Shown: positions 1 to 9,828, counted from the stretch's first letter. The stretch is 39,034 nt of DNA from Candidatus Equicola faecalis (GCA_018065185.1 JAGHTU010000006.1:1-39034), one strand, 5' to 3'. Translations and numbers: made by a program. Notes: generated by a model not told the origin, from the letters alone.

Positions 1-45
1 CCGTCGTCCAAAGTCGCGGAACATCTGTTCCAATCGAAGGGATTC

Positions 46-197
46 TCCGATGCCGTTTTGGGGGTCTTCCGATGCTGTCGAGGGTCTTTCCTGATGCCAT
101 CAATGGCATCCCTTCGATGGTTATACGGGACCCCAACGATGGTTACACAAGACCCCTTCGATGGAAATCCGAACTCCCATTGATGGGAATCCGGTTT
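46..197. repeat. degenerate 22-base intergenic repeat array
   Basis: Seven consecutive units can be laid out at 46-67, 68-89, 90-109, 110-131, 132-153, 154-175 and 176-197. All are 22 bases except the 20-base third one. The last four each begin with CCC and carry GATGG at the same offset; the first two begin TCCGATGC. The third contains a perfect 7-base inverted repeat (GATGCCA, four-base loop, TGGCATC). The period is not a multiple of three, and the array lies downstream of the GH2 stop codon, so it is unlikely to be coding. Its role is unknown. Confidence 0.6.
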
Positions 198-270
198 CAG
201 TCTCTCGCTTTTCAAATTCTCACTTCCTCTTTATGTTTCACGCTTTCATTTTGCAAACAGAACAATAAGA

Positions 271-304
271 CAAAAAGACACGCCACACAAATGTTGATGG
301 CGTG
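271..304 (-). terminator. probable intrinsic terminator of the GH2 operon
   Basis: CACGCCA at 279-285 pairs with TGGCGTG at 298-304, with a further short CAA/TTG pairing inside the loop. Read on the minus strand, the hairpin is followed by a T-rich run at 271-278. It lies about 48 bases past the GH2 stop codon, where the end of that transcript is expected. Confidence 0.55.
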
Positions 305-351
305 CTTTCTTAAAGTTTACCCTCGCTGAGAAGGATAGAACTATTTGATGG

Positions 352-3084
352 TCATTTTATCTTCGGCTTCAGTTCGTCTGGAGAATCGTTGGTAAACATA
401 TCAACAACGGGTGCGGACTTACGGAAGAAATTCAAAACGTCATCAACCGACAAACGTAATGATGGTGCAAACTCTGGGCTCTGCATATAGTTGAGCACCG
501 AGGCACGCATCTGACGCGCAACGATGCGGTGGTCAAGATTGCGGGAAATATCCATCGTAGTCATCAGCAGTTTGCCATTAAGCACCTGTGCCTCCAGCAC
601 CATGCCGAGACGGCGACTGACGTGCCATGTGTCAATGGGCTGTATTGGTGACGAATAGGAAACAGGTAAATCGCAGAAATTCATCACTTGCGCATGGTTC
701 AGCAGTTCCCACCAGTTCAAGTTGCCCCAGTCATCAGTAGGGAAATGACGGAAGAGCGGATGCTCTGCATCTATCACAGCCCCCGTGGTGTGAGGTGGAC
801 GCATCTTAAACCATGATGTATTCCAGAACACAGGCAGATATGTCTGTCGTACATCAGCACCGAGCCTTATGCGACCAGCAGCCAACAGTAGCACCTTTCC
901 ACCCTCATGCAGAGTGCGCAGGGCATGAGCATCAAGGGTGTCGGTGATTAGGATGTCTGTCTGTGGCATTTCCACAAGAGAAGGATAGACCCAAAAATCC
1001 CATTTATTTGCAACACCACGCTCCCCACTTACGGTAAGAGTAAACTTACCGGCTGTCGTGACAGATGACATTTGCCAGTTCACGATGCCCACTTCAAGAT
1101 TTCTTCCCAACGGATAGTCACGCACCGGAAAAGAGGAGGAAAGGACGGTTTCACCGTTTGCAGAAGTGATGGTATAGGAGAAATGTTCATTGATGAGCGG
1201 AGATGAGGCGTTCATCAGTTCTATCGGCACACAGAGCGTCTCGTCATTAGTATAGATAAACTTCGGGAAACGTGCCAAAGGCACCATAGGAGAACAGAAC
1301 GCACGCCAGTCGTCTGCCGTACAGTAGCCCTTCTCGCGCCAATGCACATTCAGCACTCCCACAAGTGCCGAACCCTGACCACTATAGTCGTTGAGCGACA
1401 GCAACTGGAAACCTGCATAGTCAGGCGTGCGGAGGTTCCGCTCTATCTCATACTTATAGCACAGCGTCTGCAGTCTGCCACTCGCATTCAGGAAACGCCT
1501 TGCCTGATGTTCCATGCCATTCTCCCGCAGAAGGTCGGCAAAGATTTCAAAGTTCCGCGCCTTATATGCACCCGTATATTGCGACACCTCGCTCAAATCA
1601 GGAAAAGCACACCACTGCCCCTGCTCATGAGCGATGATGGGTGAATGGTTCGGCACACTGTCGCGATAATTACGCGGAAAAAGTATCTGGCTGTGATAAT
1701 CGTCAAAGGACTGAGGCGGACGGCGTTCCCAATCCAACCCACGCGCACCAGCCTTGACGTGATATTCACTGCCTGAATCCCAAGCCCAACCACCGCCTAC
1801 GGAAGCACCGCAATAGAGACGTGACGGGTCATAGTCGTGCATCGCTTTCACCCAGTCATTACAGTATGCCACCCAATCACCTGCCGGCTCGTTGCCTGCC
1901 GCCATCATCACGAATGACGGATGATGACCATAGGTGTCAATGATTCTGCGCGACTCTTCCATGAGATATTCATCAATCTTCTGCCCACGGCGCAATTTCA
2001 CGCCATGATTAGGCCAAGATGGTCCCTCAACCTGCAGATATATACCGCAACTATCAGCTGCCGTAAATGCAGCATCCGGTGGACAGTAACTATGAAAACG
2101 CATGTGGTTCAGTCCATACTCCTTACACTTGCGGAACACCATCATCCACGACTCCACATCGGTAGGCGGATAACCTGTTTCGGGGAAACAGCAGTTGCCC
2201 ACCGTACCACGCATCCACACCGGATGACCATTAAGGAGAATTTGACTACCACGAACACTTATCTCACGCATACCGAAAGACACTGGAATTTGCATACCGC
2301 GATAAGTGACGGTGCGGTGATACACTGTCGGGTGGAACTCGTCCCAGGCCACACAGTCATCACCCATCTGAAGACGAAAGATAGTGTCGTTGACAAGAAC
2401 ATCTACCGTCTTATCAGCAAGATGCGGACGCACCTGAAGGCGATAGACAGTTGCCGGCTTCGACTGAAGTTCGATGCGCCCGACGATGCCGTTCCAGTTG
2501 CCCTGCGTCTGGTCAGTGACAGAATGCGAGTCTTGACCTACACACACATTTTCAATACCATTATACACCCGTATCGCTATCTCATTACGCTTACCAACGC
2601 GTATATAATCCGTCACGTCATATTCGTGCGGTGTGCTGAGTGAGGACTGATGACCGGCTTCCCTACCGTTGACATACAGTGTGGTCTCAATATGAGGGCG
2701 TTCAAGAAATAGGAACACGCGATTTCCGCGCCACGACGACGGGACCGAGACATTCTTTCTGTACCACGCGTTGCCTATGTAATGCTTATTTGGAGTGAGG
2801 AAGAAAGGAAATTTCATCTGTCCAGCCACGCGATATTTCTCCATATAAGGGTTGAAATAGAAAGACGAATCGTAGAGTGATGCCGTCCACTGTGTCGTGA
2901 CACTTATATCATCACCCTTGCCAGCGGTGAGCATGGAGTTCGGCAATGTGACTGACTCCTCATAACGAGGAATATTACCTATGGAAAAGTCCCATTTCCC
3001 TGATAAATCCATCATCTCCTGCGATTGCACATGACAAACGACAAAAGACGAGACAACAAGAAAAAGTAAGCAGTATCTTTTCAT
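352..3084 (-). CDS. secreted glycoside hydrolase family 2 protein (beta-galactosidase/glucuronidase-like)
   Basis: This is a 910-residue retaining exo-glycosidase of family GH2. An N-terminal hydrophobic signal peptide (about residues 1-21) points to the periplasm or outer surface. A jelly-roll sugar-binding domain covers about 55-205, followed by a shortened linker or Ig-like segment (about 210-270) and a TIM-barrel catalytic domain to about 600. The expected acid/base glutamate is E399 in GNEP, and the nucleophile is probably E487 in AHEQGQW. About 300 further C-terminal residues resemble the extra domains of larger GH2 enzymes. The start codon overlaps the stop of the DUF5107 gene by four bases (ATGA), so the two are probably translationally coupled. 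Substrate cannot be read from the sequence; beta-galactoside, beta-glucuronide or beta-mannoside activity are all possible for the family. Confidence 0.9.
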   Translation of the reverse strand: MKRYCLLFLVVSSFVVCHVQSQEMMDLSGKWDFSIGNIPRYEESVTLPNSMLTAGKGDDISVTTQWTASLYDSSFYFNPYMEKYRVAGQMKFPFFLTPNKHYIGNAWYRKNVSVPSSWRGNRVFLFLERPHIETTLYVNGREAGHQSSLSTPHEYDVTDYIRVGKRNEIAIRVYNGIENVCVGQDSHSVTDQTQGNWNGIVGRIELQSKPATVYRLQVRPHLADKTVDVLVNDTIFRLQMGDDCVAWDEFHPTVYHRTVTYRGMQIPVSFGMREISVRGSQILLNGHPVWMRGTVGNCCFPETGYPPTDVESWMMVFRKCKEYGLNHMRFHSYCPPDAAFTAADSCGIYLQVEGPSWPNHGVKLRRGQKIDEYLMEESRRIIDTYGHHPSFVMMAAGNEPAGDWVAYCNDWVKAMHDYDPSRLYCGASVGGGWAWDSGSEYHVKAGARGLDWERRPPQSFDDYHSQILFPRNYRDSVPNHSPIIAHEQGQWCAFPDLSEVSQYTGAYKARNFEIFADLLRENGMEHQARRFLNASGRLQTLCYKYEIERNLRTPDYAGFQLLSLNDYSGQGSALVGVLNVHWREKGYCTADDWRAFCSPMVPLARFPKFIYTNDETLCVPIELMNASSPLINEHFSYTITSANGETVLSSSFPVRDYPLGRNLEVGIVNWQMSSVTTAGKFTLTVSGERGVANKWDFWVYPSLVEMPQTDILITDTLDAHALRTLHEGGKVLLLAAGRIRLGADVRQTYLPVFWNTSWFKMRPPHTTGAVIDAEHPLFRHFPTDDWGNLNWWELLNHAQVMNFCDLPVSYSSPIQPIDTWHVSRRLGMVLEAQVLNGKLLMTTMDISRNLDHRIVARQMRASVLNYMQSPEFAPSLRLSVDDVLNFFRKSAPVVDMFTNDSPDELKPKIK

Positions 3085-6000
3085 CCTTTATCTCCTTTCA
3101 GCCCTTTTTCACCTAAAGCAATCATCGCTTCACAATGACGGCGGTTACGCAACGTAAGGTCTTCTTCCCATACAAGCAAGTCAGGAAGAGAAACAGCGAA
3201 GTAGTCCATCGTCACCTGATCGAAATAATGCTGTTTACCATAGTTGATTAACTTATAGAACAGTCCGCGTGCCTTGTCCTCATCTCCAAGAGCACGCCAA
3301 CAAAGACCTGCAAAGAAAATCTTTTCCGGTTTTGCATCATTGTAATAAAGAGCAGCTGCAGGTTCGGTAGGCCCGACAGTACCCAGTTGCCACATCCGTT
3401 CAGCCATCGTCTCATCGCCCTGAAGATGATAAGCCTCGCCAAGCCAATAATAGATATCGTTATCTTGCGCACCAAAAAGTTTTCCCTCACCGAGCGATGC
3501 AGGAAATCTCAAGCACTCCTCCAACAATGTGATTGCTTCATTTGAACGCAAATTCTGCTTCGCCAACTCTATCCGACACATCTGGTACTGACCACTCACC
3601 TTACCTTCACCACCCTCCCATGGATGGAAGATGCGATGGTCAATAATCTCCTTTGCCTCTAAATAACGCCCAAGTTGATTGAGGATAGTAGCATGCTCCA
3701 GAACGAGATCATCACGCTGTGCGACAATATCGGAATGGTTCTCCAAGAGATGCAGACGCACGTTCAGGTCACGTCCAAGACGTTTCAGGAGTTGGTCATA
3801 TTCCATCAGGATGCGTGCATCACTTTCATCAGCATCGTATGCACGTTGCATAAAGAGTTCTGCTTTCTGGCTGTCGTGCTCCTTATTATAATATAGCAGA
3901 GCCAGATTGCGCAATATGGACGGGCATCGGAAATCCTTGTCATGCTCTGCCGCCTGCTCCCAATTCTCTCGGGCAAGGTCATATTGGCGCTTGTCATAAA
4001 ACAGATTACCCAGCAGATAATATGGTATATAGTCTGATGAGGTCTGTTCCTTCGCAAGTTCCAAAGCCAGAACAGCCTCAATACGATTCGGATTGATGAA
4101 ATAAGGCGACATCCGTGAAGCCTTTTCATAGGCGGTCTTATTTGTCTGTCCGGCAAGGTGGTCCGCCCACGCCATATAATAGAAGGTCATCGCATTACAC
4201 ACACCGTCATCAATGGCAAGTTGCCAGATAGACGAAGCCTCCCGATAAAGCCCTGCCGCCATATAGTCAAGAGCGAGTTCGTCATAATTATTTATATCGC
4301 CATGCATCAGTTCGCGCATCTCCTGCGTGCGACCAAGTTCAAACAACACACCATAGTTGAAAGGATTGATGCGCAATGACTCTTCCATAAATGCACTCAC
4401 ATCCATGTTGTCTGCTACTGTGTGAAGAAGCAGATATGCCTTCAGCGCACGTGCCTTATGGTTATGCCAGCCATAGATCAGTGCCTGTCCCACCTCATAG
4501 AGTGCGCGTTCATAGTCGCCACACATCGTGGATATCTGCGCGCACGACATGAAGCCAGCGTCTTGCCATGCTTTGTTCCATGTGGATTTATAGAAACAGT
4601 CGTAAGCCTCAGCATAGCACCCCTGATATTTCAGTGCAAGACCAAGATTATACATCGGCTCGCCGTCATAAGGATTAGGATTGCGCTTCTGCAACACTTT
4701 GACCGCAGTACGCAGATAAGGCTCTGCCTTGTCTGGACGGCAACGGCGAATATACCACAGCCCCATAGCATTATTGCAGCGCACGTCAAGAGGGTCGCGC
4801 CGCAAGGCCTCCTCATAATAATCTTTGGCAGACCATGTGGCATGACGATATTGCTCGAGATGTAACCCCGTGAGATAGAGTTGCTCGTTGGTCTTCACCT
4901 CATCAGGCTTCAAGGCAGCCTCGGCAGCATCTGGTATCGGTCTTATCTCATCCGGTTCGGCATGCCAGGAAAGCACCTCGCGCCCGTTCCTTACGATAGA
5001 CAGATGCAGATGGTGCAACTGCTCATCATCAAAATCACAATCAAAGGTGAGTATCTGCTCTGGCGACAACGTCACATCATCACAGAAATAATCCTTGCCG
5101 GAGTCATCATACAATCGGATATGCACCTGCTGACGGCTCGTTGCAAAGACCATCATACCCTTTTCCGTGACATTGACGATGAAGTCCTTGCTAGCATTCT
5201 TCACAATACCCAGTTCACGATAAGGTATGAAGTATTGCACGAAACTCTTTTCCTCGTATGGCATGAGCCATGAAAAGTCGGGTTGATTCTCCGTGAAGAC
5301 TCCCGCCATAAGTTCGATATATGGACCATCCTCGTCTGTAAGATTTCTGTCCCATGCGCGACCGAAATCGCCATTACCCCATGTCCACTGTTTCTTACCA
5401 GGTGAGATGTGATGGTCGGCAACGTGTAGCATACCACCATGGGTATCATTCTCGTACCCACCCTCAAAATCATACTTGGATTGAGCTATCATATATGAGG
5501 TAGGCACCTTTATGTTACGATAGTTTGAGATATCTACACCTGAGGAATAGTCCATCTTATAATAGGTGCCTGTAGCTATCGGAAACGAACTGACGGCACG
5601 CTTGCCATGGTCGAATACGGCATTAACATCTGGTGGGAACACACTCTGGTAATCATCATTGACGGCAACAGCAGGATTTGCCCACCATAAGAACGTCTGT
5701 GGCATCTCAGTAGGATTATACACCCGTCCCTTTACCTCAAGATAGGCGCACCCCTTGCGAAGCGTAAAGCCCGCCTGTCCCTGCTGATGGAACATCCTCT
5801 CGCGCTCATTTATCCATACCGTAACACTATCCTCATGCTCTTCTATGGTACAGTCCACCGCCATAAAGGTGCTCGGACGGTGATGCTGTGGCCAGTTAAA
5901 CTCTATACCGCCAGAAATCCATGGCCCTGCAAGTCCCACAAGGGCTGGCTTGATGACATGATTATAATAGATGAAATGCCTTTGCTTGATTTTATCGTAT

Positions 6001-6242
6001 GCCATCTGTATGCGTCCGCCAAGTTCTGGTAGCACCATAACCTTGATATAATCGTTCTCCATGAAGACAGCCTCATAAGTGTGAGGAGTCTTCTCGTCAG
6101 CAATGCTCTCAATGACGGAATAGGGATAGACTACGCCACTTGAGCCCTGATAGACACGCTTCTCAAGAAATATCGGGTTTTTCTCTGGTGCACCTGCTTC
6201 ATAGGTGAGAATCACCACCTTTTCTTTCCATGCTTTTACCAT
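3081..6242 (-). CDS. DUF5107 domain protein with C-terminal TPR repeats
   Basis: The protein is about 1,053 residues with no signal peptide, so it is probably cytoplasmic. The first 380 residues match the DUF5107 pattern, a galactose-mutarotase-like beta-sandwich (PELGGRIQ, a GGIEFNWP segment). From about 450 to 1,030 it consists of tetratricopeptide-type helical repeats with recurring A-LY, LG-Y and AEPYL motifs. DUF5107 has no activity I can name with confidence; the fold family usually binds sugars. It sits between a sugar-porter transporter (19 bases upstream) and a secreted GH2 (four-base overlap), which implies a role in handling the imported sugar. I chose the ATG at 6242; a TTG at 6254 is in frame and would add four residues. 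Confidence 0.85.
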   Translation of the reverse strand: MVKAWKEKVVILTYEAGAPEKNPIFLEKRVYQGSSGVVYPYSVIESIADEKTPHTYEAVFMENDYIKVMVLPELGGRIQMAYDKIKQRHFIYYNHVIKPALVGLAGPWISGGIEFNWPQHHRPSTFMAVDCTIEEHEDSVTVWINERERMFHQQGQAGFTLRKGCAYLEVKGRVYNPTEMPQTFLWWANPAVAVNDDYQSVFPPDVNAVFDHGKRAVSSFPIATGTYYKMDYSSGVDISNYRNIKVPTSYMIAQSKYDFEGGYENDTHGGMLHVADHHISPGKKQWTWGNGDFGRAWDRNLTDEDGPYIELMAGVFTENQPDFSWLMPYEEKSFVQYFIPYRELGIVKNASKDFIVNVTEKGMMVFATSRQQVHIRLYDDSGKDYFCDDVTLSPEQILTFDCDFDDEQLHHLHLSIVRNGREVLSWHAEPDEIRPIPDAAEAALKPDEVKTNEQLYLTGLHLEQYRHATWSAKDYYEEALRRDPLDVRCNNAMGLWYIRRCRPDKAEPYLRTAVKVLQKRNPNPYDGEPMYNLGLALKYQGCYAEAYDCFYKSTWNKAWQDAGFMSCAQISTMCGDYERALYEVGQALIYGWHNHKARALKAYLLLHTVADNMDVSAFMEESLRINPFNYGVLFELGRTQEMRELMHGDINNYDELALDYMAAGLYREASSIWQLAIDDGVCNAMTFYYMAWADHLAGQTNKTAYEKASRMSPYFINPNRIEAVLALELAKEQTSSDYIPYYLLGNLFYDKRQYDLARENWEQAAEHDKDFRCPSILRNLALLYYNKEHDSQKAELFMQRAYDADESDARILMEYDQLLKRLGRDLNVRLHLLENHSDIVAQRDDLVLEHATILNQLGRYLEAKEIIDHRIFHPWEGGEGKVSGQYQMCRIELAKQNLRSNEAITLLEECLRFPASLGEGKLFGAQDNDIYYWLGEAYHLQGDETMAERMWQLGTVGPTEPAAALYYNDAKPEKIFFAGLCWRALGDEDKARGLFYKLINYGKQHYFDQVTMDYFAVSLPDLLVWEEDLTLRNRRHCEAMIALGEKGLKGDKG

Positions 6243-6261
6243 ATCGATTATCAATTATTAT

Positions 6262-7542
6262 TTACTCCAATATCTTGCCTTTCGTTTCCGGACATTTCCT
6301 GAAAAGGAAGATAAAAGCTAAAATACATATTCCACTATATATCCAGAACGAACCATAACTACCCACCGAGGCATTCATGAGAGGGAACGTATAGGTGAGG
6401 GTGCAACAGCCTGTCCAAAGGGCAAACGTACATACTGCCATTGCCACGCCACGCACGCGATGAGGAAATATCTCAGCTAGGAGCACCCACGTGACTGGCC
6501 CCAACGTCATTGCATAACAAGATATCGCCATAACCACCAGCACCACCATCAATAGGCCCTTTACCTCAACGAAATAACATGTGCCAAGAATAAGGTAGAT
6601 CATTCCTAACCCGCCTGCACCAATGAGCATCAGCGTCCGTCTTCCCCATTTTTCTACCGTATAAAGGGCAACAAATGTGAACAACACATTAGCAATACCA
6701 GTAATGACAATATTTATAAACATCCCATCGACGGAGAAACCTGCTCCTTGAAATATCTCCTGTGCATAATTGAAAATCACATTCGTACCACACCACTGTT
6801 GGAACACAGCTATGACGAGTCCCAACAATAGCAGTCGGCCGTACTTTCCACTGAACAGAGTGAGTAACGTAGCCTTATGGTGCGCTTCATCAGCCGACAC
6901 CTTACCCTGTCGCATGGCAATATAGACAGGCGATTCCGGAATGAACAGTGCCAAGACGAGGAACAATGCAGCCGGTATAGTCTCTGCCCAGAACATCCAA
7001 CGCCAGCCCATGCGCACGTTCCATGTCTGCATCAGTTCTGCAGTCGCCATCGTCGGGTCAACAGATTCGGCAAGCAACATATTTATCACCTGTGCAAAAA
7101 GAATACCCAGAACAATAGTCATCTGGTTCAGGCTCACCATGCGCCCACGGATATTAGCAGGACTGACTTCCGCGATATACATCGGCGACAGCATACTAGC
7201 AATACCTATTCCGATACCACCAACGAAACGGGATATGTTAAACAAGAGAAAGTCATTAAACAAACCTGTACCCACAGCACTCACCGTAAATAGGACGGCA
7301 GCAAAAAGCAAAAGAGGCCTGCGCCCCCAGCGGTCAGTGAGCCATCCTGCCGTCATCGCACCGAACAGACATCCGATGTTTGCCGTTGTCATCGCAAGAC
7401 CCTGTAATGATGGAGAATCAGCAATACCGAAATACAATTCATAAAAAGGTTTGGCACCACCTATGACTACCCAGTCATATCCGAACAAGAGTCCACCAAG
7501 TGCCGATACACTACAGATAAAATATAAAAAACTTCGTTTCAT
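6262..7542 (-). CDS. MFS sugar:proton symporter (sugar porter family)
   Basis: A 426-residue inner-membrane transporter with about 12 membrane segments. Sugar-porter signatures are visible: GYDWVVIGG in the first segment, DRWGRRP in the loop after TM2, PESPVY at the end of the N-terminal half, VEKWGRRT in the second half, and PETKG near the C terminus. These mark the XylE/GalP/GLUT-like family, which imports monosaccharides with protons. It precedes the DUF5107/TPR and GH2 genes on the same strand, so it probably imports the monosaccharide released by the GH2 enzyme. Which sugar is transported cannot be told from the motifs alone. Confidence 0.92.
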   Translation of the reverse strand: MKRSFLYFICSVSALGGLLFGYDWVVIGGAKPFYELYFGIADSPSLQGLAMTTANIGCLFGAMTAGWLTDRWGRRPLLLFAAVLFTVSAVGTGLFNDFLLFNISRFVGGIGIGIASMLSPMYIAEVSPANIRGRMVSLNQMTIVLGILFAQVINMLLAESVDPTMATAELMQTWNVRMGWRWMFWAETIPAALFLVLALFIPESPVYIAMRQGKVSADEAHHKATLLTLFSGKYGRLLLLGLVIAVFQQWCGTNVIFNYAQEIFQGAGFSVDGMFINIVITGIANVLFTFVALYTVEKWGRRTLMLIGAGGLGMIYLILGTCYFVEVKGLLMVVLVVMAISCYAMTLGPVTWVLLAEIFPHRVRGVAMAVCTFALWTGCCTLTYTFPLMNASVGSYGSFWIYSGICILAFIFLFRKCPETKGKILE

Positions 7543-7596
7543 TGTTTTAATGTCAACAGTTTATGGCTTTTAATTATTAATATTAATCATCAATTG

Positions 7597-8532
7597 TCAA
7601 TACGCTGCACGGTAACGGTTTTCTTCCTTATCGCCAAGCATAGACAAATATGACTGATAACGCGACATGGCTATCTTACCTTCTTCCACAGCGCACAAGA
7701 CAGCACATCCCGGTTCATGTGTATGTGTACAATTAGAGAAACGACAATGAGTGGATTCTAAAAATATCTCACGAAAGTAATGCCCCACCTCCTCAGGTTC
7801 AAAATCAAACGTGCCAAAGCCACGTATTCCCGGAGTGTCTATCACAAACGACTTCCCCATATCTACACCATTGACCCGGAACATCTCGGAGAAGGTGGTG
7901 GTATGCATACCCTGATCGTGTGCTTCACTCAAAGGGGCAGTCTTCTGCTGATGACCAGCGATGAAATGGTTCAGTAACGTGCTTTTCCCCACTCCACTAT
8001 GACCAGAGAAGACAGACACTTTTCCATACAGCAAGGTCTGAACCTGTATCAGCGAAGAGGCTTCTGTGGCTGTGATTGCAAGACATTCATAACCAATGCC
8101 CGAATATAGTTTCATCAGTTCGCCCTGGCGGAAGAGTTCGTCTTCGTTCAATAAATCTGTCTTGTTGAAAAGTAGCACCACCGCCACGCGATAAGCCTCA
8201 GCGGAAGCAAGGAAACGGTCAATGAAAGTGGTGGAAGTCTGCGGATGACTTACCGTGACAAGCAGGAAAGCCTGATCCACGTTAGATGCTATTATCTGAC
8301 TCTGTTTGCTGAGGTTGATGGATTTGCGGATGATGTAGTTACGGCGGTCGCAGATGTCGGTAATGAAAAGCTCATCTGCATCAATCTCCACCCAGTCGCC
8401 CACCGCCACAGGATTTGTAGAACGTATGCCCTTCAACCTGAAAGCTCCCTTTATTTTACAATCAAGAAGCTGATCATCGTCCACAAGGACGGTGTACCAG
8501 CTTCCTGTATTTCTAACCACAAGACCTTTCAA
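7597..8532 (-). CDS. rsgA: ribosome small subunit-dependent GTPase A
   Basis: RsgA is a circularly permuted GTPase that assists late maturation of the 30S subunit. This 311-residue protein has an N-terminal OB-fold (about 1-65), then the GTPase motifs in the permuted order G4 (NKTD 123-126), G1 (GHSGVGKST 177-185) and G3 (DTPG 232-235). The C-terminal zinc site is complete: C263, C268, H270 and C276 in the C-x4-C-x-H-x5-C arrangement. It lies 53 bases downstream of frr, so two ribosome-cycle genes are adjacent and probably co-transcribed. Confidence 0.97.
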   Translation of the reverse strand: MKGLVVRNTGSWYTVLVDDDQLLDCKIKGAFRLKGIRSTNPVAVGDWVEIDADELFITDICDRRNYIIRKSINLSKQSQIIASNVDQAFLLVTVSHPQTSTTFIDRFLASAEAYRVAVVLLFNKTDLLNEDELFRQGELMKLYSGIGYECLAITATEASSLIQVQTLLYGKVSVFSGHSGVGKSTLLNHFIAGHQQKTAPLSEAHDQGMHTTTFSEMFRVNGVDMGKSFVIDTPGIRGFGTFDFEPEEVGHYFREIFLESTHCRFSNCTHTHEPGCAVLCAVEEGKIAMSRYQSYLSMLGDKEENRYRAAY

Positions 8533-8585
8533 TGCGTTTAGTGTTAGTTTTAGAGTTCAAAACGCTCACAACTCATTACGGTCAG

Positions 8586-9146
8586 TTATATAGTCATTAT
8601 TTCTTCATTCTTTGCTGCAATCAGTGTATCCACCTTCTTGATAAACTTGTCGTGTATCTTCTGTAATTCGGCTTCAGCATCTTTCTCCAAGTCTTCAGAC
8701 AGCCCTTCCTTAATCATTTTCTTCAATCGTTCAATACCATCACGACGTATATTTCTCACCTGCACCTTTGACTTCTCACCTTCGGCATTACATTGCTTTG
8801 TGAGTTCACGCCGACGCTCTTCTGTTGGTTGCGGAAGATTCAGACGTATTATCTCTCCGTTATTCTCAGGAGTTATGCCCACATTTGCAGCCATGATGCC
8901 CTTTTCAATGTCGCGTATAGCCTTCTTGTCCCATGGACGAATGCTTATAGTGCGAGCATCCTGTATCTGCACATTTGCCACCTGATTAAGCGGAACGACA
9001 GTTCCATATGATTCCACTTTCACATCGTCAAGAATGTGTAAATTTGCTCTACCTGCACGAATACGACCCAATGACTCGTCAAGGAACAATGTCGTCTTTT
9101 CCATTTTCTCCTCGCAGGATTTCAGTAAATCTTTAGTATCAGCCAT
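8586..9146 (-). CDS. frr: ribosome recycling factor
   Basis: Ribosome recycling factor splits post-termination ribosomes together with EF-G. The 186-residue length is normal for the family. Landmarks include SLGRIRAGRA (about 24-33), the region with PWDKKAIRDIEKGI, and LPQPTEERRRELTKQC near the middle, followed by the long helical bundle that ends the protein. It sits 15 bases downstream of the polysaccharide deacetylase gene and upstream of rsgA. I see nothing unusual in it. Confidence 0.98.
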   Translation of the reverse strand: MADTKDLLKSCEEKMEKTTLFLDESLGRIRAGRANLHILDDVKVESYGTVVPLNQVANVQIQDARTISIRPWDKKAIRDIEKGIMAANVGITPENNGEIIRLNLPQPTEERRRELTKQCNAEGEKSKVQVRNIRRDGIERLKKMIKEGLSEDLEKDAEAELQKIHDKFIKKVDTLIAAKNEEIMTI

Positions 9147-9161
9147 AATAGTTTATTGTAT

Positions 9162-9788
9162 TTAGGTGTTTGTATTATTGTCTATCGTCTTCAGTTCGTA
9201 GCCTTCACTCAAAAGCCATTCTATACTTTCCGGCAATGCGGTATGCAGTCTCTGAATGCTACGCAGGGAATCATGGAAAGTAATGATACTGCCGTTACGA
9301 GTATAGCGTTTCACGTTTTCCACCACATTCTCAGGTCGCATGCGCTTACTATAATCACGCGTTATCACATCCCACATCACAATCTTATAATGCTGAGACA
9401 GCCAGATACGCTGTTCCGGTTTCATCCATCCGTATGGCGGACGGAAGAGATGGGAATCTATGTAGTTGCCCGCCTTCTTCACATCTTCGACATAGGTCTG
9501 CAAGGAGCATCGGTATCCACTAATATGATGAAACGTATGATTACCTACGCTATGACCTTCTTGGAGGATACGCTGATAGAGTTCAGGAAATTTCCTCACG
9601 TTGTCACCCACCATAAAAAATGTTGCTTTCACGTTGTAACGCGCCAACGTGTCAAGGATAAACGGTGTTGCTTGTGGTATCGGCCCATCATCAAAAGTCA
9701 GATATACCGCCTTTTCATCATGGTTTCCACGCCACATTGCCGATGGACATAGCCACCCCAACCACCGTACAGGTCTTTCTATCAGCAT
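9162..9788 (-). CDS. polysaccharide deacetylase (NodB/CE4 family)
   Basis: A 208-residue metal-dependent deacetylase of the carbohydrate esterase 4 fold. The motifs are in family order: TFDDGP (31-36) with the catalytic and metal Asp residues, HTFHH (84-88) with the zinc histidines, RPPYG (about 116-120), and FHDS near the C terminus. It probably removes N-acetyl groups from peptidoglycan or another cell-envelope glycan. There is no clear signal peptide, although a hydrophobic N-terminal stretch (residues 8-18) could act as an anchor. It lies between the GT117 gene and frr on the same strand. The substrate is not evident. Confidence 0.9.
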   Translation of the reverse strand: MLIERPVRWLGWLCPSAMWRGNHDEKAVYLTFDDGPIPQATPFILDTLARYNVKATFFMVGDNVRKFPELYQRILQEGHSVGNHTFHHISGYRCSLQTYVEDVKKAGNYIDSHLFRPPYGWMKPEQRIWLSQHYKIVMWDVITRDYSKRMRPENVVENVKRYTRNGSIITFHDSLRSIQRLHTALPESIEWLLSEGYELKTIDNNTNT

Positions 9789-9828
9789 CTTTCTACACCT
9801 TTAGAAATTAACATTGCCTCCACGCCTT

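Noticed and set aside
72..329. 85-residue frame on the plus strand at the left end
   Set aside because: It covers the repeat array and a terminator, has no recognisable pattern, and its composition does not look like protein.
1921..2643. Long antisense frame of 240 residues within the GH2 gene
   Set aside because: Shadow of the GH2 coding sequence; the protein has no coherent domain or signal.
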